This document shows positions 1 to 6,551 of a DNA stretch of 64,000 bases, in pieces. The notes beneath the pieces are model-generated. The model was given only the letters and a program-made list of their open reading frames with translations, was not told where the DNA came from and ran no database searches. Within the stretch, counting starts at the first letter, position 1, and every line of letters begins with the position of its first letter. The stretch covers positions 1-64,000 of the forward strand of contig JANQQI010000116.1 of assembly GCA_028285085.1 (NCBI GenBank). The letters are read 5' to 3'. This DNA comes from Saprospiraceae bacterium. Its GTDB lineage: Bacteria > Bacteroidota > Bacteroidia > Chitinophagales > Saprospiraceae. Position numbers and translations under genes: made by a program.

Positions 1-251
1 CGGTACAAGGCATAACCTCTCGAAATGTTTTTGCAGACTTAGGGCTACGCAAAAAAATAATTAAAGGAAAAATTATTTTAAATCTTAGTATTCGAGACAT
101 TTTTGCTTCCCGTATTCGGGAGAACGAAATTGATCAAACCGATTTTTATTTATACAATCGTAATTTCCGAGGCCGATTCATCACCTTTGGCTTGAGTTAT
201 GGTTTTGGAAAAGGGGACGCCATGGAATTTTCTGGACAAAAAAGATTTTAG
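1..251 (+). CDS. C-terminal end of an outer-membrane beta-barrel protein (5' truncated by window edge)
   Basis: Only the last 82 residues are inside the window, read in the frame that starts at base 3 and stops with TAG at 249-251. They show alternating aromatic/polar beta-strands and the typical closing strand followed by a short tail (FITFGLSYGFGKGD, then a C-terminal phenylalanine). This is the ending of the Bacteroidota 'outer membrane beta-barrel family' proteins that carry an N-terminal CarboxypepD_reg-like domain. The family is TonB-receptor-like and sits in the outer membrane; its substrate cannot be told from this fragment. A hairpin terminator follows 30 bp downstream. Family assignment from a fragment is moderate. 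Confidence 0.6.
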   Translation, partial: VQGITSRNVFADLGLRKKIIKGKIILNLSIRDIFASRIRENEIDQTDFYLYNRNFRGRFITFGLSYGFGKGDAMEFSGQKRF

Positions 252-281
252 AGAGCGTGTTTGTTTTAATACTTTGATAAT

Positions 282-318
282 AAAAAATCGCCGGGAAAAC
301 ATCCTGGCGATTTTTTTA
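282..318. terminator. Bidirectional rho-independent terminator
   Basis: An AT-flanked stem, ATCGCCGGGA / TCCTGGCGAT with one G-T pair and a 5-nt loop, has an A-run on its left and a T-run on its right. It can therefore terminate both the barrel gene on + and the convergent SDR gene on -. Confidence 0.85.
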
Positions 319-338
319 TTTTTGAGTGCAGTATTTTT

Positions 339-1394
339 CTAAACAGCCTTTAATTGACGACTATCAATCAACTGCTGGAACATCTCTTCCATCGCTGTAT
401 TTAGTGGCCTGTAGTTTAAGCCTAATTCTTGCTTGCCTTTACGGTTATCCGCTTTCCAAGGCAAATTTATATTCCGACTGACTTCGCGGCGCGTCAGGCC
501 GGAAGCGGGTGCCAGAAGCCAAACGAGGAACTTAGGCAACTGACGCTTGGGAATTGGATATTTTTTACCGTAGGTTGGCATAAGGTGCTCGGCGAGTTCG
601 AGAAAACTGGTATTCTCAGCAGATACAATGTAGCGGCCTTTGGCCTCTGGTCGGTAAGCGGCTTGGACATGTGCTTCGGCAACATCACGCACATCGACTG
701 CGCCGATATTAAAACCCGGAGCACCTAAGCGCATCGTGCCATCACCCATTTGTCGTACAATATCAAAGCTAGCCGAGGTTGCCTTGGGATTCGTTCCAGG
801 GCCGACCACCAGGGATGGGTTGACCACGACCAAGTCCCAGCGATCTTGAGCATTGGCAATCATCCAAGCTTCTTTCTCTGCCATCACTTTGGAATATGAG
901 TAGGCTTGGTGTGTCACGCTAGAAGAGGTATTCCAATCTTCCTCGGTAAAGACACCGTTTTTAGTGCCTTGTAAATCTTGGTTATCGCCGTAGATCGACG
1001 CACAGCTGCTCGTGAGTACAACCCGCTTGACAGACGCGGTACGATTGGCGGATTCGAGAACATTACGGGTGCCCTTGAGCGCAGGATCAACGAGATCACG
1101 TTGCTTATCTTTTACATTTAAGGTGAAAGGGGAAGCGGTATGGAACACCACTTCACAATCGGCCATGGCTGTATCATAGGCCTTTTCCGTGAGCAGGTCT
1201 GCTTTGAAGAACTTGATTTGCCCCGGCGAATTAGCGGCCATATCTTTTAAATGCTGGATCTTTTCTTTGTTGTCAGGGGCACGCACTGCAGCGTGCACAG
1301 TGATACCTTCATCTAGAAGCTGTTTGACCAGCCATCCTGCTACGTAACCGGTTGCGCCGGTGACCATGACGGGTTTTGCTTTGCTGATATTCAT
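339..1394 (-). CDS. NAD(P)-dependent SDR, dihydroflavonol-4-reductase/epimerase-like
   Basis: Extended short-chain dehydrogenase/reductase of 351 residues, a usual length. The N-terminal Rossmann motif TGATGYVAG is at residues 12-20 and the catalytic YSYSK (Y165, K169) follows a serine-rich strand (LTSS, 127-130). The overall pattern (HTASPF, NPSLVVGP, DVRDVAEAH) matches the dihydroflavonol-reductase/aldehyde-reductase branch, so it probably reduces a small carbonyl compound in the cytoplasm; the substrate is unknown. It lies 77 bp downstream of a TetR gene on the same strand and has its own palindrome in that gap, so control by that TetR is likely. The start codon ATG at 1394 is well placed. 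Confidence 0.85.
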   Translation of the reverse strand: MNISKAKPVMVTGATGYVAGWLVKQLLDEGITVHAAVRAPDNKEKIQHLKDMAANSPGQIKFFKADLLTEKAYDTAMADCEVVFHTASPFTLNVKDKQRDLVDPALKGTRNVLESANRTASVKRVVLTSSCASIYGDNQDLQGTKNGVFTEEDWNTSSSVTHQAYSYSKVMAEKEAWMIANAQDRWDLVVVNPSLVVGPGTNPKATSASFDIVRQMGDGTMRLGAPGFNIGAVDVRDVAEAHVQAAYRPEAKGRYIVSAENTSFLELAEHLMPTYGKKYPIPKRQLPKFLVWLLAPASGLTRREVSRNINLPWKADNRKGKQELGLNYRPLNTAMEEMFQQLIDSRQLKAV

Positions 1395-1435
1395 AATGAT
1401 TTTGGTTAATCTTGATTTAAGTAATAGGTTTTAAG

Positions 1436-1449
1436 AGTGAGTACTTACT
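1436..1449. promoter_or_regulatory. Candidate TetR operator in front of the SDR gene
   Basis: AGTGAGTACTTACT is a 14-bp palindrome with one mismatched pair, 42-55 bp upstream of the SDR start. It shares the AGTGAGTA/ACTTAC core with the palindrome in front of the TetR gene itself, which suggests one regulator binds both. Binding is inferred. Confidence 0.65.
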
Positions 1450-1471
1450 TTATTTTTTGATAAAAAAATAG

Positions 1472-1996
1472 TTAACTGATTTCATATTTAGTCAGGATGC
1501 TTTGTCGTACGGCATCCAGATCATCAGGGCGTCGGAGTAAAACAGATACGGCTAAGCCATCAATCAACGTGATCACTACCTCCGCTTCGGCTGCCGGATT
1601 GGCATAATCCAGCTTGGTAAAAGCATCGGTGAGTGCGTGACGAAGGGGGGCGGCGAAACTGTGATCGTAGGTCTCTGTTTGCCATTTCAGGGCATAGATA
1701 AGTTTCCAAAAGTGGTAATGCTCAGCACTCATGCGGAATGGCAGCTCCAAAATACCCTGGACAACTGCCCTGGGATCGGACTTAGCGAGCACGCTTGCGT
1801 ATTCCCGATAAGCGACTTCGCGACCGTGTTCCATAATCGCCTTGAGCAGGCCCTCTTTGTTTTCAAAATGACGGAAGATCAACCCTTCTGACACCCCAGC
1901 GGCTTTAGCGACCTTGCTGGTCGAAGTTGCGGCATACCCATATTCGGCGAATAGGGTTAGAGCTGATTGTAGTATTTTTTCTTGTTTATCCGTCAT
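1472..1996 (-). CDS. TetR/AcrR-family transcriptional regulator
   Basis: A 174-residue one-component repressor. The N-terminal TetR helix-turn-helix spans about residues 5-50, with the recognition region TSKVAKAAGVSEGLIFRHF and the following NKEGLL typical of the family. The rest is an all-helical ligand-binding/dimerisation domain. It is slightly short for the family (usually 185-220) but complete. It is the first gene of a TetR-SDR unit on the minus strand; matching palindromes sit 11-26 bp upstream of its own start and in front of the SDR gene, pointing to autoregulation plus control of the reductase. The inducer is unknown. Confidence 0.92.
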   Translation of the reverse strand: MTDKQEKILQSALTLFAEYGYAATSTSKVAKAAGVSEGLIFRHFENKEGLLKAIMEHGREVAYREYASVLAKSDPRAVVQGILELPFRMSAEHYHFWKLIYALKWQTETYDHSFAAPLRHALTDAFTKLDYANPAAEAEVVITLIDGLAVSVLLRRPDDLDAVRQSILTKYEIS

Positions 1997-2006
1997 ACGG
2001 TAGTAA

Positions 2007-2022
2007 GTGAGTAATTACTTAC
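2007..2022. promoter_or_regulatory. Candidate TetR autoregulatory operator
   Basis: GTGAGTAATTACTTAC is a 16-bp palindrome with one mismatched pair (centre AATT), 11-26 bp upstream of the TetR start. A further AGTAA on its left extends the symmetric GTAAGT...ACTTAC arms to 2003-2022. It is close in sequence to the site at 1436-1449. Confidence 0.7.
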
Positions 2023-2088
2023 AAATTTAAAAGCTTTTTAATTAACGTGCAAGTGTGAATGGCCATTTATTAGTATAAAAACTACTAA

Positions 2089-2123
2089 TAAAAAAACAAC
2101 CCGATATGCCAAGCATATCGGGT
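2089..2123 (-). terminator. Rho-independent terminator after the Cys-rich protein gene
   Basis: A perfect 11-bp stem ACCCGATATGC / GCATATCGGGT (2099-2109 and 2113-2123) has a 3-nt loop and, read on the minus strand, is followed by a T-run. It lies about 65 bp past the stop of the gene at 2187-2573. Confidence 0.85.
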
Positions 2124-2186
2124 CGCACCTAAAAATTGACCGTTGATAATTGAATCGGATTTAGTTATGCATTAAATAAGCGAGTA

Positions 2187-2573
2187 TTATTCATTTTTAG
2201 CTTCGGAAGGACTAGCATTCATGGTTAACTTTGCTTCACCGCTAGTCTGTTTTGCTTTTGATTTGCAGCATGACTTAGACTTAGCCGTTGATTTTGCGCA
2301 GGTCTTCTTTTCTGTGCTAGTCGTCTTATTGTTGACTAGTTGAGCCTGACCTTCGCCTTTGCCAGTTGCTTGAGCGGTGGCAGTCCCTTTCTTAGCGCAT
2401 ACTTGTTGGCATGCTGCTTTTTGAGCTGGTGTACATTTGCTAGCGTCAGCTGTTGTACAGATTTTTTTGCAAGCCGCCATTTGTTCTGGGGTACACTGCT
2501 TGGTTTGAGCGGACAGATTGGTCATACCCAATAGACAGAACAGAAAACCGATAGTTAAACCTAACTTTTTCAT
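2187..2573 (-). CDS. Small secreted Cys-rich protein with two CTPxQxAAC repeats
   Basis: Not assigned to a named family. The 128 residues begin with a clear signal peptide (MKKLGLTIGFLFCLLGM...), probably cleaved after SAQ (21-23). Two tandem 13-residue repeats follow 20 residues apart: CTPEQMAACKKIC (27-39) and CTPAQKAACQQVC (47-59). Each has cysteines spaced C-x7-C-x3-C. The second half is low-complexity Lys/Ser/Thr/Ala with three more cysteines (C92, C102, C103). Expected location is the periplasm or cell surface. Regular cysteines could bind metal or form disulphides, but this is inference. It has its own strong terminator and stands alone on the minus strand. Confidence 0.75.
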   Translation of the reverse strand: MKKLGLTIGFLFCLLGMTNLSAQTKQCTPEQMAACKKICTTADASKCTPAQKAACQQVCAKKGTATAQATGKGEGQAQLVNNKTTSTEKKTCAKSTAKSKSCCKSKAKQTSGEAKLTMNASPSEAKNE

Positions 2574-2648
2574 AATTTTTTTAATAGTTTGAATTTCACT
2601 CAGAACCGCTGAGCTACCGGTGGTTTTGTGGGGGATATTTTAAAATTA

Positions 2649-3989
2649 TTACTTCCTCATTGCAATACCTGCGAACAGACCTTGATCCGTTGCTGCCATA
2701 GTACTAAAGGGGGTAGCCATTGGCAGGCCGTTGCGGAGCATCGTCCAGCTGTGACCCTGATCAAAGGATTGGAAAATACCGTCGTGCTGTGCAGCGAAAA
2801 GAGTGGGGCCGATATGTTGCACTTCGAAAGTATAGAGGTTGAGTGGCGCCAACCCTTGATGAGCGGGTTCCCAACTTTGGCCATCATCTTTACTACGCAT
2901 CAAGCCGGTGCCGAGCGGCATTGCATATAAATATTCTCCGTTGTTGGAGATATTATGAATCGTATATGGTTCGAAAATGTATTGCCAACTACTACCACGA
3001 TCAGTGCTCATGATGACACCATCTACAATGCCGGCATATACCTTATCTTGCATTTTGGTAAAACTATTGATCTGTCGGTCGCCGTAAACGTGCTGCCAAG
3101 TGATGCCTTGATCTTCTGAAGCATAAATGCCAAAATCAGTTCCGGCGAGTAGTTTGCCATTTGTTTCAATTAAATCGCGAATAGCTGTACCACTTAGGTT
3201 GGTTTGAGGTGTCTCCCAGTTTTGGCCACCGTCTATTGATCGAAAGAATCCTTGTCTAAAGGTACCAATGACTAGTGCTTCTTCAGTGGCAACAATAGCG
3301 TTGATATCTACCATTGGTGGCAGCCCGGTTCGGCAAGCTTTCCAATGATCACTATTTGTTTCTAGTGAAAAAATGCCGTGATAGTCCGTGATTGCAAAAA
3401 TCTGATTATTAAGTGTTGTAAATCCGCTGATGGTGGCGTCGTTTGGCAGACCCGAAGCGAAAGCGGACCAACTTTGGCCATTATCTACAGAGCGATACAT
3501 GACGGAAAGTGCCTTGGCCTGCTGTGTTCCTACGATATCTACTAATTCAACCTTGATGCGTAAGGTTGAGTCAGGTGACAAGAAATCAGGGTAAATAGTA
3601 CGTTGGCTCAAGTGTGGTGGAATGATCAATTCGCGAATTTCTCCTTTTTGCATGCCCGTAACACCTTCCTCCATGCCTTTCGTTACCTGATTCGCCCCCA
3701 AGGTAAAGGCTGCTGCTTGGCCATTAGTATAGGTCGAAACCAAAGCCTCATCGCTATGTAAATAGGTCATCATCTCATGGATCAAAACCTGATGGCCGCT
3801 TGTAGCGGGTGTCCCTTGTCCGGGGCGAAGAATGCTGTATTGCAAACCACTTTCAGTAGTCGTTACCGCTGACTTCTGCTTTGGCTCATCGCTGTTTTGT
3901 GTTGTGTGAGTGCAGGCAAAATTTCCTAGAAAGAGTGCCAGCATTAGAAACCAAAGAGTAGGATGGAGCTTAAAGGTAAAGTCGAGCAT
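2649..3989 (-). CDS. Lipoprotein fusing an FKBP-like domain to an Asp-box beta-propeller
   Basis: 446 residues. A lipoprotein-type signal ends at Cys26 (a loose lipobox, NFAC, acceptable in Bacteroidota). Residues about 45-153 align by eye with FKBP-type peptidyl-prolyl isomerases (ESGLQY, KGMEEGVTGMQKGE, a closing VELVDI). However, the position of the catalytic-pocket Trp (RGWEEG in FKBP12) is Met, and the FDSS-like Asp is not evident, so isomerase activity is doubtful. From residue 167 on there are six Asp-box motifs (SVDNGQSW, SIDGGQNW, SEDQGITW, STDRGSSW, SKDDGQSW, SFDQGHSW), indicating a BNR/sialidase-like propeller. It is divergent from a two-component system, with a box array between them. 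Probable role: periplasmic or surface folding/binding protein; ligand unknown. Confidence 0.8.
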   Translation of the reverse strand: MLDFTFKLHPTLWFLMLALFLGNFACTHTTQNSDEPKQKSAVTTTESGLQYSILRPGQGTPATSGHQVLIHEMMTYLHSDEALVSTYTNGQAAAFTLGANQVTKGMEEGVTGMQKGEIRELIIPPHLSQRTIYPDFLSPDSTLRIKVELVDIVGTQQAKALSVMYRSVDNGQSWSAFASGLPNDATISGFTTLNNQIFAITDYHGIFSLETNSDHWKACRTGLPPMVDINAIVATEEALVIGTFRQGFFRSIDGGQNWETPQTNLSGTAIRDLIETNGKLLAGTDFGIYASEDQGITWQHVYGDRQINSFTKMQDKVYAGIVDGVIMSTDRGSSWQYIFEPYTIHNISNNGEYLYAMPLGTGLMRSKDDGQSWEPAHQGLAPLNLYTFEVQHIGPTLFAAQHDGIFQSFDQGHSWTMLRNGLPMATPFSTMAATDQGLFAGIAMRK

Positions 3990-4067
3990 AATGTAAAACG
4001 ATTAATGAATGGTGGTTTGAATTCGTGCTAATTGACGTTGACAAAGTTATCGGAGACTAGCGTGGGA

Positions 4068-4107
4068 AGCTGTTTTTTAGCTGTTATTCACTTGTTAAGG
4101 AGCTGTT
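4068..4107. promoter_or_regulatory. Four phased heptamer repeats: candidate response-regulator binding array
   Basis: AGCTGTT occurs at 4068, 4079 and 4101, and a degenerate copy ACTTGTT sits exactly in register at 4090, giving four heptamers with an 11-bp period. This is the geometry of binding sites for PhoB/OmpR-type winged-helix regulators (7-bp repeats with 4-bp spacers). The array is 58-97 bp before the histidine-kinase start and 78-118 bp before the divergent lipoprotein start. Autoregulation by the adjacent response regulator is inferred. Confidence 0.6.
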
Positions 4108-4123
4108 AAAGACCAGAAAGACA

Positions 4124-4143
4124 GGGAATTATTCCCGTTTTTT
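4124..4143 (+). other. Short hairpin plus T-run before the kinase gene (possible attenuator)
   Basis: GGGAATTATTCCC followed by GTTTTTTG lies 22-41 bp upstream of the kinase start. The stem is only 5 bp with a 3-nt loop, so it may be a weak attenuator or simply an operator-like palindrome. Confidence 0.3.
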
Positions 4144-4164
4144 GTAAGGAACTCAATTCAACCT

Positions 4165-5418
4165 ATGTCTTTGAGCCGTACTTCTTATGTCATTATTGCG
4201 TCGACGCTGGCCTTGCTGGCCCTGATTCTGTTTCAAGTCAAGTGGATGTCTAATTCCCGGGCTTTGATCGAGGAGCAGTTTAACCGACAGGTACAAATGG
4301 CACTTTGCTTTGCCGTAGATAATCTGGGCGATGGCAAATTTGATTGTAGCTCCAGCAGCACTACCGGCTGTTCACCGATTTCACCTTTAGAGCCACTCGA
4401 CGCTGGCTATGAAGTGGCTGCTGGAAACCGCTTCGATGCGGCTTCGTTGGATTCCGCTTTGGCCGTCGCGCTCAATTTTTATGATATCCAGCTGGATTAC
4501 GAGGTCTACATCAAAGATCGCGGAGCCTTTAAAGATGGGAAGTACCCCAAGCATTCCTGCTCCTTGCTTCCACTAGCCAAAGACGACAAGCGTTTGCTCG
4601 TGGTCAACTTCACAGGCAAGGATAGTTATATCATGGGCAAGATGCGCTTCATGCTGATCTCTTCCCTCGTGATTTTACTCTTTATTACAACGGTGTTTGT
4701 TTTTGCCAATTATACGCTTTTGCGCCAAAAGCAATTGCGTAAGATCAGCCACGATTTCTTCAACAATATGGCGCATGAGTTTCGTACACCATTGACCAAT
4801 ATCAATCTCGCCAGTAGCTTATTAAAGCGGCGGCTGAAGGATGCCCCTCAGGAACAGCAATATTTGGATGTGGTCAAGAGTGAAAGTGGCAAGCTGATGC
4901 ATCAATTGGAGCGGGTGCTGCACTTAGCGAAATTGGAAAATGGAGAATACCAATTAGAGAAAGAGGAAGTCGCACCGGAAACCCTCATTCGCCAAGCGAT
5001 CGAAGATATGGCCATTCAGATTGAAGCTCGCCAAGCAGAGGTGGATCTCTGGGTGGAAGAATCTGACCTTCGTTTATTAGGGGATAGATTCCATCTGGGC
5101 AATGCGTTTCGCAATTTACTGGATAATGCTTTGAAGTATTCGGACTGCCCGCCGATCGTAAAAATTCGATTGTTTAAAAGAGAAAGTGGGGTAGTGATCC
5201 AATTCGAGGATCAGGGGATTGGCATTTCAAGTCAGGATCAAGACTGTGTATTTGAAAAATATCAGCGGGTGAGTATGGGGGACGTACACGACCGCAAAGG
5301 ATTTGGATTAGGACTCGCTTACGTAAAAATGATCGTGGAACGTCACCGCGGTTTTATCAAAGTGTTTAGTGATCTGAACAAAGGAACACGCTTTGATATG
5401 TTTTTACCTACGAACTGA
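4165..5418 (+). CDS. Membrane-bound sensor histidine kinase
   Basis: 417 residues. TM1 is about residues 8-25. A periplasmic sensor of about 130 residues (with Cys61, Cys69 and Cys132) comes next, then TM2 at about 161-184. There is no HAMP; the HisKA helix follows directly with phospho-acceptor H204 in NMAHEFRTPL. The ATPase domain shows the N-box FRNLLDNALKYS (315-326), DQGIG (349-353) and GFGLGLA (379-385). It autophosphorylates and passes phosphate to the response regulator encoded 11 bp downstream. The signal is unknown; the periplasmic cysteines could make it redox- or disulphide-responsive (speculative). A four-heptamer array and a small hairpin precede it. Confidence 0.92.
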   Translation: MSLSRTSYVIIASTLALLALILFQVKWMSNSRALIEEQFNRQVQMALCFAVDNLGDGKFDCSSSSTTGCSPISPLEPLDAGYEVAAGNRFDAASLDSALAVALNFYDIQLDYEVYIKDRGAFKDGKYPKHSCSLLPLAKDDKRLLVVNFTGKDSYIMGKMRFMLISSLVILLFITTVFVFANYTLLRQKQLRKISHDFFNNMAHEFRTPLTNINLASSLLKRRLKDAPQEQQYLDVVKSESGKLMHQLERVLHLAKLENGEYQLEKEEVAPETLIRQAIEDMAIQIEARQAEVDLWVEESDLRLLGDRFHLGNAFRNLLDNALKYSDCPPIVKIRLFKRESGVVIQFEDQGIGISSQDQDCVFEKYQRVSMGDVHDRKGFGLGLAYVKMIVERHRGFIKVFSDLNKGTRFDMFLPTN

Positions 5419-5429
5419 ACCGTGCCGTT

Positions 5430-6128
5430 ATGCAAACTAGCAAAAACATTTTGGTCGTCGAAGATGATCTGAATCTGGGCTTTCTGCTCATGGACTATTT
5501 AGAATCGGAAAACTTTCGTGTGAAGCTGTGTCGCGACGGCCTGACGGCCTGGCAACATTTTCAGCGCGACCACTTTGATATCTGCTTGCTCGATGTCATG
5601 CTGCCCGAAATGGACGGCTTTGACTTAGCTAGAAAGATTCGCCGCGAAAATGCCAGCATTCCTTTTCTCTTCCTGACGGCTCGGGCGCTCAAAGAAGATA
5701 AGCTCCGTGGCTTCGCCCTCGGCGGCGAAGATTACATCACTAAGCCTTTCGACGAGGAGGAATTGCTCTGTCGCATCAAGGTCATCCTGCGCCGAGCCGA
5801 GCAGAAAGCTATCATTGCTCCGCCGCCTACGCAGTTTACCATTGGTGATTATTGCTTCGACTACAACCGACAGGAACTCAAATACCACGATCAGGTACTC
5901 CGCATCACCGAAAAAGAAAACGAAGTATTACGCCTGCTTTGCCTCCACAAAAATCGCATCCTGCGCCGCGAAGAAGCCGTCGAAAAGATTTACGGCAAAA
6001 AAGATTATTTCCTCGGGCGGAGCTTCGATGTGTTTATTTCCCGCCTCCGTAAACTCCTCAAAAAAGATCCCAATATTTGTATCGAAAATGTATTTAAAGT
6101 GGGTTTTATTTTGAATGTGCAGGAGTGA
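5430..6128 (+). CDS. OmpR/PhoB-family response regulator
   Basis: 232 residues. The receiver domain (about 6-122) has the acidic pair E11/D12/D13, phosphorylation site D55 in LLDVMLPEMDG, T83 and K105 in YITKPF. The C-terminal winged helix (about 140-230) shows ITEKENEVLRLL and a recognition region RSFDVFISRLRKLL, followed by the wing (VFKVGFIL). Length is normal. It is cotranscribed with the kinase (11-bp gap) and is the obvious partner. Winged-helix regulators of this type bind tandem heptamers at 11-bp spacing, exactly what lies upstream of the kinase gene, so autoregulation and control of the divergent FKBP/propeller lipoprotein are likely. Confidence 0.94.
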   Translation: MQTSKNILVVEDDLNLGFLLMDYLESENFRVKLCRDGLTAWQHFQRDHFDICLLDVMLPEMDGFDLARKIRRENASIPFLFLTARALKEDKLRGFALGGEDYITKPFDEEELLCRIKVILRRAEQKAIIAPPPTQFTIGDYCFDYNRQELKYHDQVLRITEKENEVLRLLCLHKNRILRREEAVEKIYGKKDYFLGRSFDVFISRLRKLLKKDPNICIENVFKVGFILNVQE

Positions 6129-6143
6129 GGTAAAAACGTTTTT

Positions 6144-6551
6144 TTAAATTAGTTTCTGCAAACTAAAAAATATTAGATTCATAATAGTTTTGAGAATTGA
6201 AGTCTCAAGCTTATGGTTGAGGTGAGGATATTTATAATTAAAACATAAGAGCTTCGTTTGGTGTAATATTCCCAATGATCCTAGTGGTAAGTATTGATTT
6301 AATTCATTAATTTTTTCTTGACTTGGTAAATCTTGTTCTAAAGAAGAATACCAGGCAAAAATATTTAATAGCATTAAAGAATTATTTGACGGAGGACCAC
6401 TATCCAGATAAGCAATCTCAAAGTTCCAATAAACATTTTGCTCAGAATCGATGAGTTTAAAACATAACATTTTTTGATTACTGACTAATCGAAAGTTTTC
6501 AAAATTATATTCGTCAATGGTCTTTATGGTTTTCAATATCTGATCGAGCAT
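6144..6551 (-). CDS. Small YbjN-like/chaperone-like protein, possible partner of the DUF4157 protein
   Basis: 135 residues, no signal peptide, not firmly recognised. The alternation of helices and strands (LKTIKTIDEYNF, KMLCFKLIDSEQNVYWNFEIAYLD, then YLPLGSLGILHQTKLLCFNY) recalls YbjN/type-III-chaperone-like folds, which often serve as secretion chaperones or immunity-like partners; this is structural guesswork. Its ATG overlaps the stop codon of the upstream DUF4157 gene by one base (TAATG), so the two are translationally coupled and probably act together. Base composition is visibly A+T-rich, like its partner and unlike the neighbouring two-component system, which suggests joint acquisition. 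Confidence 0.6.
   Translation of the reverse strand: MLDQILKTIKTIDEYNFENFRLVSNQKMLCFKLIDSEQNVYWNFEIAYLDSGPPSNNSLMLLNIFAWYSSLEQDLPSQEKINELNQYLPLGSLGILHQTKLLCFNYKYPHLNHKLETSILKTIMNLIFFSLQKLI

Noticed and set aside
2604-2620. tRNA-like D-arm on the minus strand (CCGGTAGCTCAGCGGTT)
   Set aside because: No acceptor, anticodon or T-arm can be formed; the sequence runs straight into the 5' region of the Cys-rich gene, so the match is chance.
6147-6166. TTAGTTT/AAACTAA hairpin as terminator between the response regulator and the convergent small gene
   Set aside because: Only 7 A/T-rich pairs, no T-run on the plus strand, and it overlaps the coding end of the small gene.
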